This document shows, one piece after another, positions 45,401 to 60,400 of a stretch of DNA of 64,000 nucleotides. The DNA is from Acanthaster planci. Its lineage: Eukaryota; Echinodermata; Asteroidea; Valvatida; Acanthasteridae. The stretch covers positions 687,395 to 751,394 of the forward strand of contig NW_019091600.1 of assembly GCF_001949145.1 (NCBI RefSeq), in the 5' to 3' direction. A model generated the notes under the pieces. The model was given only the letters and a program-made list of their open reading frames with translations, did no database searches and had not been told where the DNA came from. Both the position numbers and the translations under genes were made by a program. Each line of letters begins with the position of its first letter. The first letter of the stretch is position 1.

Positions 45401-48400
45401 GCAATGCATTCTATAGTGTACCAGTCCAAAACCAGGGATTGTAGGCCTGTACTTGGGGACCCCCCAATTTTTGACATTTTAATCTTGCAAAACTGGTAAG
45501 TTCCCCCCCCCAAAAAAAGAAAGGCACTCTCTTCATTGCGCTGACCCAGTTTTTTGGAAATTTCAAATTGTAAATTGTGAGCACTGAAAAGTGACTTTTT
45601 TTACTGATAAATTAACCATGCAAATTTGAATTCACCATCTGTCATATGTTAAAACACAGTTTTCCCCTCAAAATTTTCCTAAAAACTCAAAACCCTACCC
45701 TTTTTTGACAACATAAACCCGACAGGTATTAAGCATGACGTCACAGTCATCTACTAAGGTCAATTCAAATGTTGAAATGTAACTCTCCCTTTTGTTATAG
45801 GAACTGGGTCCCCAAATTTACAATCCCCAAAAACCTATTTACAGCTTTTTTTCAGAATATTTGAACACATGCTCATGAAGTCAGATATGAATGCATAGAT
45901 ACAAAGAGACAATTTGAAATAACAAATCTATTTTCAGAAGTTTTCAAAAGAAAAACCTGTATAAGTTTTTTGAACAGGCACCCAGTCACTAGAGCCTGAA
46001 ATATGAATGTGATTGGTCATTTTAAGCCTTATCACTAGTACCGCACTGGTGATTTTGCAAATTGTTAGAAAGGCATTGTGGGAAGGAAAAAGGGGATTGT
46101 TTTACTTCACCATGAGAGGAAGCAGTTAGTATTTGTTTTATAGCTTATCCTCACTCCAGAGAATCGGGTTGCTTTTAGTGATGTGCAAGTTTCTATTTAA
46201 TATGAAATTTGTTGAAAGGTTACTGGTACTTTTCTGAAGTGCTTCACAAAATGTTTGTACCCTGCTGTGTAGTGCTAGCACTTGGTAATACAGTATGTGC
46301 AACACGTAAACTTGTATGCATATACTACTTGTTGTTAGGGGGTATAGTATGTACTTTGGTTGCTATGGGTATGGTACTTTGGTTGCTATGGGTATAGTAC
46401 TTTGGTTGCCATGGATATAGTACTTTGGTTGCCATGGATATAGTACTAGGAAATCATGATACAGAATCTGTGAGTTGTTATCATCTCAGGTGCTAATTTT
46501 TCCAATTTAAAAACATCTTGTCAACAGGAACAAAACAAAACCAACAACTACCCCCCCAACAAAAATTACCCCAAAAAGAACATAAGGCATAAATGTTGTT
46601 AGTGGTCCATGCATTAAGATTGTATCATTATTAATAGCTTCTCATCAATTAGAAACAGCAAATTATCAACCTCAAACAAGTGCACACATGTGTGTAACAA
46701 CTGCCGTGACTAATCAAAAGTAAACGTAAAAGTAAACCTGCCCTTGTACGGTGGTCACTTTATGTACGTCTGAATACAGGCAACTTCATATTTTGTATAA
46801 GTGGCACTTACAACCCGGCTGTCCTTGTCATTTCAGTCAATGCCTCTTAGTTGATTGATGTATTTTTTTCAGCCAACTGCCCACGCGGGTGACACTTTCA
46901 TGCAGTTGCTTCTTTCTGTTTGAGTCAATGGCCAAGCTTTGCACTCAAGGTTTTGCCCACAAAACTTGGGAACCACAGAAAGCCTCTTGCTTTTCCATTT
47001 AATTTTTAGATTAATTGAATGACCTCCAAAAAATTTTGATATACATGTACCAGTCTCAGTAAACCATCAAATGGTATGACATGTATTTTGGCCGGAAATT
47101 TTGACTTTGGAAAACAATGGAAGATTTAGAGTGGCCAACTTTTGATGTAGATACATGTACATGTACAATGTATACCCAAACAGGCTGCGTGTAGCAGCCA
47201 ACTACAAATTCCACTCATCGTCCCCCTCCACAGACTTCTGTGTGCAAAGTGTACAAAATATTTTGGGGCAGGATTGGCATGTTGAAATGTCAGCCAACCT
47301 GACCCTGGATGCTTTAGCCCCTTGTGTTTTTAGCACATCCTACTTTAAGTGGTTTTAAAAAACTTGCATTTGTAACAACATTATATGTATGTTGTCAGGA
47401 ACAGGTCAACATACATTGCAAATTTAACCAAAATAAGACAAATAATTTTGAAAAAAAGGAGGTGGGCAGGCAATAAGTACAGTAAGGGGGCAGAGACAAG
47501 AAACTGATTTAAAAAAAATCCTGCTTTACTTAATTATAATAAATTCATTCATATAGCATTCTTCAACAAACCAGTATCGCAAGATTTAAAATAAAGTAAT
47601 ACAGAATGAAAAATTATAAAATCATATGCTTTGAGGCTAAAGAAGAACGGAAAAGATGAGTCACTCATAAGTTTGACCAGATTTATAATCGGATGAGAAA
47701 GATCTTACGATGGACTCAACCACAACCCTGAGCTTATTTTCTGTCTTGTCTATCAGGGTCTTTCAGCCTTCCTCCAGCAGGGTCCCACTGTATGGTCCCC
47801 CTGTGGCTGCCCCAGCAGCCGGGTTGTCTACCCCACTGCTCCTTGCGGCTGTTGCTATCACCATCTTTGTGCTTGGTGCAGTCATCGGCATTCCCTTGGC
47901 TGTGATATTTGGCATCGTTTTGCCGAGTAAGTTGACAGCACTTGCACTGCACAGAAACCCCCTTTATTTTAAGTTCAGTCACAATCATCATACGTCAAGG
48001 TTATTCTGTGTTTCTCAGTACCTTACAACTCCAAGCAATAAGTTAAGCCTGGTTTCCAGATCAACGTAAAGAGAGCATCGCAATCAGTCCCAATGATAGA
48101 TAATAATGTGCAAACACTCTATCATGACTAACGCAAGCAACAACTCAGACAGTTTGGACCAGGTTCAATTTTGCAAACTGTCTGTGTAGAATTGCCAGAG
48201 AAGGCCTAGATACAGACTCACATGCTGGATCCATGCATCTTCTGATTACAACTATAAACAGGTGCAGCTCCAATTGTCAACAAAATAGCTGACCATAAAC
48301 AAAATACATCAAACTGGAGTATCAGTTTGACTTCAAGAGGTGGATTTGCCATCTGAAAAGGGTATTTGGTGCAACTATTTATTCAAGTTTCAGATGCTAT

Positions 48401-51400
48401 TTTTTCTTCTTTTTTTTTAATGACGTCAAGCAGCGTCTTTTCTCCAACTATCTGCACCTTGACGTGTTGTGTGTCATTGGCATTCGTTTCAAGCAAATGG
48501 AAACTAGGCTTTACAAGTAGGGCTGACCTGCCTAGGACTGCCATAGAGCTGATCCTGACCATGTTTCTCAAGAACTGGTTTCCAATGAAAGGAACGGTGA
48601 CTTGTACTCGCCTGCAGTGACTCGAGTTACTTGTCCCTCAGGAATTGAGCCAAGTTGAGATGCCAAAAATCACGACTCGAGTTGAGTTGATTCAGGTCAT
48701 TACAACTCCTGTTCCAGGACATGCTTTGAAATTTACAGTACATCTGGGAAGTTTTGATTCGATTCAATTCATCAAAGGTTTGTTGTGGCGATATACATGT
48801 ATAGTTCATGCTGTCAAACGAAACAGTTCTTGCATTGGTTTACCTGTTGTTAGAAATACATACATGTACATTTTGTGAGAACAGTATCCAAATGTCATAA
48901 ACCTGTGTCAAAATGATCACAAGGCATCTCTGTAATGCAGAAAATTTTCAGGGTTTAAGAGACAAAACATCTCTTCTCTTCCACAGATTCCAGTACAGTC
49001 GAAACTCCTACAGGTTCATGTAAGTCACTGTGATTTTAGTTTTTACTTATGTATATGTACAAACAACTTCGCAACTACCAGAGTTTCATATTAAGCCAAT
49101 ATACCCTTTTTTCTGCAGATGTAATTCCCCTAGCCTGCACAAACATCCTTGCCAACTCCCAGAGTTTTGTAATCTGCCAAAATCTCTGGCATGGCAATTG
49201 AAAGCCAGGCCATTAGACCATGAAGGCTTTTGAAAAGTAAATTTACATGCCACATGTTGGCTTGCTTTTGATATTCTGTTATACTAGCTTGAGTGAGCAC
49301 ATACTTCAGCATTGAGAAATTTCCCCGTGAAGCTTCCTCAGTTAAGTGAAAAAAAATACTGTGTGTCAGATTTAATAACGAAAACCACAGGTACATGTAC
49401 ATTAGTACATGTGGTCACAAACAGCTTTCTTTCAAACAGTACAACAGTTCAGTCCTCGAGGCAAGGAAAATGTGTGCTGGCATATGAAGTGCACAGTTTA
49501 CTATGAAATATTTTAGCGCAGTCGTTGATAAGGTCTGACTACTTGATATATGTACCCAGGCAAACTATGTGCCTTTGGTCCATTTATGTTGCTGTTCTAT
49601 TGTACGTAGAAGCCCTCTGATACGCAAATATTTTGTTCGAGTTTGGCTTTGGAATTGAGTTTTGTACACAACAGTGTTGTGATATATGGCAATACCTGTG
49701 CATGGGGGTGCAATGACTTCGTGTATTGGGTTGCAAATTCAAATATGGTCAAGGGGAAAACCACGTTAATGGTTAATCTTTATACCCATAAATAGTTTTG
49801 ATTTGCTTAAGGCCAAATGTGAACTCAAACATCTTCGAAGACCCTCCTGAAAGCATTCCCAAAGAAAAAAATGTTAACATAAAAACAACAAACACATATA
49901 CAAATAAAATAATTTTTCCTACCCACTTGCATTATTTTTGAATGACCTTTAAAAGTTTTTGATATACATGTACCAGTATACATGTATACTCTCAGTAAAC
50001 CATCAGATGGTATTATGTGTATTTTGGGCCGAAAGTTTTGAGAGAAAAGGTAATATTCACATCGTTTCAATGGCAGACCTCTTTGCAGGGACAGTACCAG
50101 CTCTGGCAGTCAAAGACATCTTGAGGTGAACAGGAAGAATGTAGTGGTCTGAACAGGAAATGTCCAAAGTTTAGACCTAAAGAGATGCAGACTGTTTGTG
50201 TACTCATACATTCTGTTTTTCTCCCTTTTAGCAACAACACAACCTCCAGTTCCTCAAGTACCTGATCCTGTAATTCCAAACACAGGTAAGAAGGCAAAGT
50301 ATCCACTGGGCATGTGTTCCAAATCGATTTTCTGTCCATTTAGTTTACTACCCTTGTACAGCACAGATTTCGAGGCCTGTCTCTGGGTACCCGCCCGTCA
50401 ATATCAAAACCCGGTTCCATTTTTTTCGGGCCGGGTACCCGTTAAAAAAATTGCACATATAAAATGTATGTGAACTTTAATAAGAATTTTGCTGAAAAAT
50501 CACTGTGCCACTGAAAAACCCAGTCCTGCGGTCATAACTACAGTTCAACTATGTGGAGCAACTTTTGTTAAAATTTCGAACAAACAATTTCGTTTCATAA
50601 AATCATGTTCTGAATGTACCAACAAAGAGGCCTGTTTCGTGCTCATGGTCCACCGGAACTGCACGCAGTGCCATTTGTTAAGTGTTCTGTATATTTTTTA
50701 AGGTACCCGGGTACCTGGTATTGACATAAAATGGGTACCCAGTCCCATAAATACCCAGAAACACACAAGATTTCGGTGTATTTCCACCTTATTCATTTGC
50801 AATATTTTCCCTACTTTTTGTATTGAGTGTCGAGAAACAGATATGCAGCCGGATACCACAAAATGATTCTTACTTTCATTTTTCTGTTAACTTAGCATCA
50901 CATAAAGCCAACTTGGCTCTTTTCATTATTGCCAAACTTAGTTTTGCATCCTGATGAAAAATCTTGATTTACATGTAGTTTGTACAAGATTTCTTCAAAT
51001 GCCTTTAACTCCAAAGTGACTGTGTTGACTTTTAATTGTTTTGGGAGATTGGATCACGTACACGTTGTACATGTGTTGTGTCACGTTTCACGTATTAACT
51101 GTATCTGTCTTATGTTTCCGTATTTAAAAAAAATAGTTGCACCCCCACCTAGAACTCTCTTGGTGAGGTGTCCGGATGACATCAACACTAATACACAGCA
51201 GGGTGAGGCATATGCCATCGTCACCTGGGATCCACCCATGGTTCTCAGCGAGACAGAAGGCCAAGTACAGATGATGTCAACTGTGCAGCCAAACACTCGG
51301 TTCCCCGTGGGCTTCCAGAGGGTTCAGTACACCGTGACTGACACTGCCAGTAATACAGGATCATGCTCTTTTCAGGTCACCGTTGTCGGTAAACCAACTC

Positions 51401-54400
51401 CCTTGCATATCATGCTGTTATAACTAACACATAAACCCATAATTGGCTGTGATTGTTGTTGTTGTTGTTTTGTGAAAGCTGGCTCCTTTGACAGTGAAGA
51501 TCTTTTTGCCTCAGTGGGTTTTGGCAGTACAGGCGTAATAAGCCGTGTAGTTTTGAGTGCTACATTGACTTAATGGAATAAGTCATGCTTCTGATATATA
51601 TTGCTGTTTTATTTTGCTTTTTTTGGCTGTTCAAGATAACGAGCCCCCGTCCATCCAGTGTCCAGCCAACAGAACTGTGCCAACAGACCCTCTGTCCATC
51701 TCGGCTCGAGTTTTCTGGGACCCGCCTACCATCACTGAGAATGCTGGCATTGTGACCGTGCGGCAGCAGACCGACCAGTCAGGGGACCAGTTCCACGTCG
51801 GTCCACACGTGGTTACCATTGTCATCCATGACGAAGCCAACAACGAGAACAGATGCTCTTTCAGTATTGTAGTGGAAGGTATTGGTTGACAAATTCGCAC
51901 ACATTTTCCTGAAAGCCAGCATTTTTGCCCTCAGTGGGGTTTTTAATAAGCTAGCTTGTACATAGACCTTTAACATAATGATGCTAAGCTCTGTATGCGC
52001 ATGTTCTTTCCAATGGGATTGTGCCGGGACCTGATTCATTGACCTCCCCAGGAAAGTGGACTTCTAAACAAAGTGAGACATCATTATGTTTTGGGCCTGT
52101 TATCAGCCCCGAGCCGAAGTGCACCCCCAATCAACGAAAAACAGACAGGTTGTTACAAGCGGGTTCTTACACGTGTTCTGCATGTATGCAAAGACCGTAC
52201 CTGCCAGAATAAATTAGTTACGTGTTCTCAGCGTGCTCTGCATCAAATCCGCATATACCTATGCAGTGAGTACCAAAAAAAGTCCTCTTTTGTTCGGCTT
52301 GGAGGGGATTGTAATACAGTGGCAACGGATTGTCCATTCAAACAGCACATTTTTTGGGGGGGGGTTGTTTTGCTTTGTCTTAGCAAAAAGCAGTTTTAAC
52401 AGCATCCAGTAGAAAGAATCAGTCCCTGTTCTATCTGATTTCATGTACACCAGATCGTGAAAAACCTCGGGTTACCTGCCCTGCTGGCATTGTTGCATTC
52501 ACCAATGACCCCTTGGTTGGCATGGCGCGGGCAACCTGGTCTGCCCCACTGGTGAGGGATAACAGTCTGGGCCAGCTGGTGGCCATTTGTACTCCAGCCA
52601 GTGGTTCTGCCTTCCCGTTTGGAAACACGCCAGTGAACTGCATGGCCACAGATGCTGCTGGGAACCCTGGGAGCTGCATGTTCATGGTCATGATTCGATT
52701 CAATGGTGAGGAAGTGAAATCTGTTCTTCTGAAGGCCAGTTCATTCTTCGGGCACCCGCAGAAGCGGAACAAATTTGATATCATAAAACATTTGCAGGAA
52801 GTTGAAATAAACTTTTGCAAATCCACGACATGACTATTTCATTTGGTGAAACAATCTTGCATTTGTTTTGCATTACAGTGCAGTACAGTGCAGTGCTCTA
52901 GTGGCCTTTAATCTCTTGTAGACTGTTTAATTTCACAGTAATGTGTTACTGTTTCCAAGTGTGATATTATTTTCAGCTAAAAATCTCAACATTTCTAAAA
53001 TGAGAAGATTGCATATGTATTCACCGGAGAATCATTTGGAAGAGATTTTCCCTGCATTTCTCTCTGTAGCTCTTCATCTTTTCTGTACTCAGAGGTTATG
53101 CCGCAAAGCAGTACATGTACTTGCTTTAACCACAGACTCAGTCAGGGTACCATGCACGGTCAGCCTCCCTCAGACCCTCTGACTTTGTACAAAAACCATC
53201 AGAAACTGCCAAAGCATTCATGTATATGATGCCCACAACTGTGCATAGAAATTCTGAGCATATCTTTACACACTCCCAGGTTACTTAGCAGAAAATCATT
53301 TCTCTTTAGTGAACCTGTAGCATGAACTAGTGAAAAGTTGTCAGAGAGGTGCCACGCCTACACACGTATTGCACCTATCCTAAAACTCACACAAGCATTT
53401 AGGCAAGTTGTAATACCTTATTTGTCCAAAGAAAGGGCAATTTTACCCTGGGGTACAAGCTGTGCACCAGTATGGCGTTTACTCCTGGTTGGCAGATAAG
53501 TCTTTATCTCTCCTTTCCTTGTACTTCCTCTCGATATAGATACGTTACCACCAGAGTTTGTCAGCTGCCCATCAGATATTGTTGTCAATGCCACCCAAGA
53601 CTCTGCTAGTGCATTTGTGACCTGGATACCACCAAACGCCACTGACAACTCTCTACAAATCCCCACGATCAATGCCAACACACAACCTGACCGTCAGTAT
53701 GAAATTGGTAGCTACCAGGTCAGTAGAGTAAACGGTCAATAATTTGGTCTTGTAACTAGCCATCTGCCTTTTAAAAATTTTACAAATCAAACAACAAAAA
53801 TATTTATGATGAAGTTATTTTCAATTTTGTGTAGACGTATTTTGATATTTGTGTTAACTCCTCCTCAATGTGAGCACTCTTGTCCTGTAGTCTGGGCATT
53901 TGTAAGGAAGAACAACATTTACAAACTTACTTTGTTGGGATTTGAACTCACAAACATTAACAATACAGATGTATTGACCACCAAGCTGTACCAGGTTTGT
54001 TTCAGGAAGATGTGCAATACATCTTTGGAGTACAAACTACCACATAGTTTCAGTGATGGAAAAGTAACTATAAGTATGCGCGGCATGAGGGAAGCTGTGT
54101 ACATAGGTACATGTGTGTGTGCTAAAGTAATTCGAGAATAATATTATGGAAGGGTTACTTTCTGTTCTCTATAGAAAAGTAGTCAGTTGGATTTTAGTGG
54201 GTGCAGAGGAAAGATGAAGTTTAAGATTTGGAAAAGGAAATGAAGAAAAGAGATTTCACCAACTCAACACTTTGAAGTGCAACTGTCTTATGGGTTCATC
54301 ATTTAAGAATTATCCAAAAGTGTGTGTCTGGCTAACTTGACACAAAGTTTTCCCAGGATTATACTCCAGAACTCGATGCTGTAGGTCACAGTTAACTTCT

Positions 54401-57400
54401 CCCAACTTTGAATTCTGTACACAAACTTATTTTGTGCATTTTTAGTCGAAGTCAAAGGAGCCCAGTGTCTAAAATATATCAGTTTTGATGTGACCTTATC
54501 CAAACACTTAAGCTACGGTGTCCTTTTTCCAAATCATGGCTTTGGTTGTGTCTTTTGCTGACATTTTGAGCTACATGGTCTGAGTCAAATGAAAACATAC
54601 CAAACTCTGACCGTGCATGCATGACACAACTTGATGTTTCTAAAGATCACATTGAGCCAGAGATTCCCAACTCACTGAACTGATTTTATCACAAAGAATC
54701 CTGAAGCTGAAGACATAGTGAAGATTGCAGAAATCCCCTTGGCATCCTTCTGAACAGTGTGATCAAATTGACTCAATTATAATTAGATCTCATGCTTGTA
54801 GAAGCAACTTCTATTCATTGATTAGAATGGAACTCCAATGTCACACACATCTGTACTGTGTAGACCACAGTAGTGTTTTCAAAAGCCTGATTTCAAGCTT
54901 TTGTGTATGAAAGGTTGGACTAATATCTGGCCTTAGTTTCAGTCTCTGGACGAGAAAATGACTTGGCATCCCTGGTCCATCTCAGGTCCCTGCAAGTTCA
55001 TCACAAGTCATTGTCTTTGTCATTGAGAAAGGATACGTGGCTTAACTTGTGAAAGGACTTGCGATAGACTCGATTAGATCACTGGAAAATGTATTGTAAA
55101 TGATTCAGAAACATGTATGCGCAGAATAGATACATGTAGTTGAAACATGAAAATCTGTTTTTGTTCAAGGTACGTACATGTATATGAATAAGCTACCTTT
55201 GTAGCTGTGCACAGCATGTTAACATTGCTGCAAGCATTTTTCTTTTTAATCTGTGAAGAATGAAATGTTAACATTTGTTGAATTTCATTTGTTGACTCAG
55301 GTGATTTACACAGCCATGGATGTAGAGGGTAACTCTGCCCAGTGTAGTTTCCAAGTGGAGGTGCTAGGTAAGTGACTCCAGGCTACTAGAATTCAGGCTT
55401 CAGATTTGCCTCTAGAAATTTTCCAGATACAGGAGTTTTTATTTTCAGTTTTTCTTTGTTGAAAACAAGTCTGTAGAACAGTGTATGCAGAAATGCATGT
55501 GGCACTTCGGATGGAAGGTTTCATTGGTTGTCGACAACAAGATCAAGGGATAGAAGCTGCAGTTTGGCAAAAATTTTATGGAATGGAGGAACTTGAGGGA
55601 AAAAACATTGGCACATTGAATGCACGACGGTGTTATGGTGACAAGCATCAAGGGTCACTAAGTTGTGGGCCGCATTCTCTAGCTTGATAACGTCACACAT
55701 TTACACCATAGGCCTAGGGTAGATGCATCCGGTAACCATGGTAATGTTATCACTGGTCATTTGCAGTGGCCCCCCTCAGGGGTGGCAAGTACTGCAGTTC
55801 TGCCGCTAAATGGTAAATTCCAGTGAAACATTGCTTTGTTCCTCTGTATATTAAATTTCTTGCTATCTTATTCTTTTGCTCTAAGATGGATTTTTTTCGG
55901 GTGTCATTTATAACTGAGAAATAGTTTCTTCTTGATAACAACCTGATTTTTGCAAAAATGATATGTTTGTAATATGGCTGACATGAAGAGGAGTAGGCAG
56001 TGGATGCACATTTAGAAACTTTGTTCTTGTTGCCGAACAACCACTTATTGGTGTTGGCAGTTGAAGGACACTTGCAAGTGGCTTGTTCCGAGCTGACAAT
56101 GCTTTAACGGAAGGGGGTATCTTGCAGATGTGGCATATGGCTTTTGCCTCTTTTGTAACCACGAAGAATTGCTTAAACCAAGATTGCTATTAACATTCAT
56201 TTCTGACACAGCCTCTACCTACAAGTGAAGGCAAAGTAGGCTGGCAACGGGCCCATCCATTTTCATATTAATGTCAGATAGAGAAGGCAGGAACCAGAGC
56301 AAGCAAATTTTCTGGAGCTGCTGAAGCAGACATTCACTTTCAAGGGAAACATTTGCAAAGCAAAATGAACAGATTACTATCAAAAACACTTGTGCAGTGT
56401 TCAAGGCTAATTATTGGTTTGTTGCAGATTTGGGCTAAAGACATAAATTGATTGAGTAAATTTTTCTGCAAGGCAGCTTATATTGTGCCCTCACCCTAGA
56501 AGTTGTATTTCTTAATTGGGTGAATTTCGTCAGCTATTGTCACATGTTAATCCATTTGTTTCCTATTTCTCAAACAGATTCACAGGATCCCAGTATCATG
56601 TGCCCAGATGACTTGATTAGAAATACTGACCGTGGACGACCCGATGCCACTGTGATTCTACCTGCCCCTACAACAAGTGACAACTCTGTGACATCATTGA
56701 CAGTTACTACCAATCCACCTGGGTCTCCTGTCCTTCGTATTGGCAACCATACTGTGACATACACGGTTGCTGACGACAGTGGGAATACGGCATCATGCGA
56801 TGTAACCGTCATGATCAGAGGTGAGTGGAGTTGTCTGAGTGTCGCTGCTTTTATCTCAGGCAAAGCTAGCCGTTCTGACTGGAAGCATTTGAATGAAACC
56901 ACAAACCTCTTCCCAGTCTTTGTACAGTTTGATTATATTGTAGCATAATTATGAGAGGGCCCATGAAGCCTACAGTTTCCATGTGGTCATAAGGATTGCT
57001 AATCGCATGCAAATTGTCAAGATGCAGAAAGTTGTCGAAGAGATGTTGTGTGATTTCATCTGACAAAACAGACACCTGACCCCAAAAATTATAGCAAAAT
57101 TGCATCTCAGACTCCGGAAATTTTGTCTAAAATGTATTTTTTTTTGGAAGCTAAACTGGTATCTGAATCCGTTTCATTTAATTTTGTGGTCAGCTATTTT
57201 GTTGATGATTTTGGCTTATGATAGTTTTTGCTGAGTGAAATTTATTAAGCCTAGCCAATTGCTTGAGAAAAAAGCTCAGACAGAATGGGCACAGCTCCTG
57301 GTGATTTTTCTTCTTCAGATTTATTTTTAATTGAAAAAATTTCTCTTGGCTTCCAAAAAGTTCTCAAATTTGTCTATAGAATCCGAAGACTGTTCTCCTG

Positions 57401-60400
57401 ATGGTAATTCTATTTTTTTGTCTCTTACTTGAACAAAAAATGGTGGAACCAGATGGGGAAAAGCCAACATTCACAAGACCAGCAAATACCTCGCTCCCAG
57501 CAGGCCCTGGAGTAAGTTTTGCCATTGCCGTTTTACCACTACCCACTAACCTGATGGACAATTCTGGAGAGATTGTGAGAGTCTCCACCACACCTGCCAA
57601 TAACACCATGCTACCTATAGGGGAGAACATTATAGTCTACACAGTGAGCGACGCCTTTGGCTTGTCTGTGTCCTTCTCCATCCAAGTCATAGTTCTGGGT
57701 GAGTCCCATGCCAAGAAACATAAAAGTTCACTCAGTTGCATTTGAATGAAATATTGTCTCTGTTGAAAAAGGTGTGTGGTTTGGAGGTTATGGTTTGTAA
57801 CTCCCAATCCATAGGGTCTGGGGTTTGAATCCAGCATTTGCTCATATGCTGTGACCTTGAGCAAGTCACTTTACCCTATTTGCCTCGCTTCACCCAAGAG
57901 TATAAATGGGTACTTGCCCTTAAGCTCCAAGAGCAGAGGAGTTTGTTTTATTTGATTTGCTGTTTGCACCAGTAACAAGCTGGTCACTCCCCAGGGGGCG
58001 CAGATACTTACGAGGAATGCTATGAGATGAGCAGAGATAGCTAGAATGTTGAGCTGAGCACCAATGCTGGTGGACACCTTTACTTTAATGCGTGTATAAT
58101 TATTGTTATTCTTATTACCGAAAATGGGTCACTTGGAAGACATTCCAATAGGAACATGAAAAAAAATTTTCAAACTTTACTGTCCCATAATTCAATATTC
58201 CCTAATCCAATCTTAACCAAACTTTGCATGTTTTCCTTTCAGACAACACTTTGATCACCACGAAATGACAGAAGTTAACACGTACTTATGAATGTGTATG
58301 CGAAGCTGCTATCGCGCTTGGGGTGTGTGTACCAACGTGTAGTTCATAGCGCCACTTATCGCGCATTGAATGTATATGTGTGCACTCGTACCGTACTATA
58401 CTGAACTACACATGCTATATAATTCCACCAAATGAGCTTGCCGCGTGCACAGTGATTATAGCTGGTGGGGCAGCGTGTATGGCCGTTGTTGTGCATCTTT
58501 TTTTTTTTACATTTTCATTTGCAAAAATTGCACATCAGTTTCATGTTTGTCTCGCTTTTTGCATAAAATGTATCACATTTTGCGAATCCAGCAATTTCCA
58601 TCACTGCCGAAGTTACTGAATGTGTATGGATGCCAGCCTCAAATCTTTGTGCACTTTTTATTTCACCTTTTCCACTTTCCCATCTTAAAATTGTAAATTA
58701 ATTCACATGATACACTTTGCATTTTCTGAGAAACTTGGGATAAAAAAATCAGGACCCTGTTGCAAGTGCACTTGTTGACTAGACATGCTAGAGTAGTCTT
58801 GACCCAAGACTGTTCTGGATCAATATTCCCATGACATATGCACATTAACACCTCACCAATGCAATAAACCACTTGCGAGTTAAATTTGAATGAAATCTGG
58901 TACACTGTGTTATCTCATTGCATAGAAGCGTAACAATTTGAATTCCCCAGACTAAAGACACTGTTGCTATACCTCATGATTCAGGGGCAAGCTTTTGCAT
59001 AGCGACCACCATCTTTGGATTGGACTAGTTCCTTTGTGCCGTTCTTATCCATTGAGAACAGTGTATTGTTGCAAGGCGTCTCTTATGTAACTAAGGAAAA
59101 CCTTGCCCCGAATCACAAGGTATAGCAACAGTGACTTTGGTATGGAGAATTCCAATTGTTATATTCACATGAATTTAAAGAACTCAGTGTACATGTACCT
59201 GATTTTATTCAAATATAACTCGGGAAAGGCTTGTTAAACTCTACCAGTGACAGAATATTATCAAGAACCTGAAGTGAGTCTGGGTTTGGCACATCCAGCA
59301 GATCTGTTGAGAAATTTCAAGCAAACCTCCTGCCCTGTAAATGTTGTATACAAACTGTAAGAGCACACCTGCATATTGTATGTGGCTGATAAAGCACTAC
59401 ATTCAGATAAATGTATCACAAAATGTACTACTTCATCTTTTGTGTGCTTGATGCACTGTGTGAAATACATGTACAGGCTAGGAATATTTTTGGGTAGGCC
59501 TGTGGACTTCACCTAGACTTGATACCGTCTTCTTTCATGACATTGACCAGGCATCTTTGCATCAAGGGAATATACTGTATCACTGCACACACTCAGGAAA
59601 CCCCCACCAAAAGATGTAGTTTTATGCCAGCTTTTGTGTAGAACAACCATCGGAAAGCAGTTTTAGAACTTTGTACAGTAGCTGGCACAGTACTTTTTCT
59701 ATACATTTACATTGTAAGTGACCTGGCAAATTTTAAATAATTCACCTGATATTTCACCTAAACTCACATTGTTAGAGCCACCCAACTTTTTTGTGCAGTA
59801 CGAAATACAACTGTTTGCTTGCCCAGTGTTAGGACTGTAGGCAGAGTTCATGAATATTTGCCATTTGGCAACAGTGTTGTCTGACAGCTGGAATCCTGAC
59901 ATATCAGGTATGTCTATAATAGTAAACTGTGATAGACACCAGTCTTTCAGTGTTTTGGAGTTTTTAGATTCAATCTCTCTCTGAAGTAAGGCCGTAGTGA
60001 TAGCCCCAGCCTTAATGTAGCAGTGTCAGTGCAAGATGCTCAGTGCTTTCTGCATTCCTTCATGAATCATGCTACCGATACCAACCAGCTAAGAGAATTT
60101 GCCCAGAAGTCTTCTTGGCTGAATCTCTTTAGTAGGAAACAAAGCCAGTCACAGAGTTGGAGCTGATGTCTCAGGTGCTTGTGTTCTGGATGGTACATGT
60201 TCACTCTGCCAATACTGTTTCCTGGATTACTGACATCTCAATTGAAAATCTTTTTTGTAGCAGGCCATCTTCTTATCTTCTGTTCTTTCAGAAATCAAGG
60301 ACTCTTTTCTCGATCTTGTTGGGCCCAGACAGTGCTGTAACAGGTTATTTTTTGTTTACCAAGTTTACTGCTGAGCACCATTGGATTGGAGCGGAGTTCT

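Larger units (their letters stand above)
42431..51136 (+). other. HYR gene introns 1-5
   Basis: Introns 42431-44890, 44968-47756, 47927-48986, 49020-50231 and 50286-51136. They contain a 53-bp duplication, a 24-bp minisatellite, a GC-rich hairpin and a dispersed 95-bp repeat. No other gene was recognised. Confidence 0.65.
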
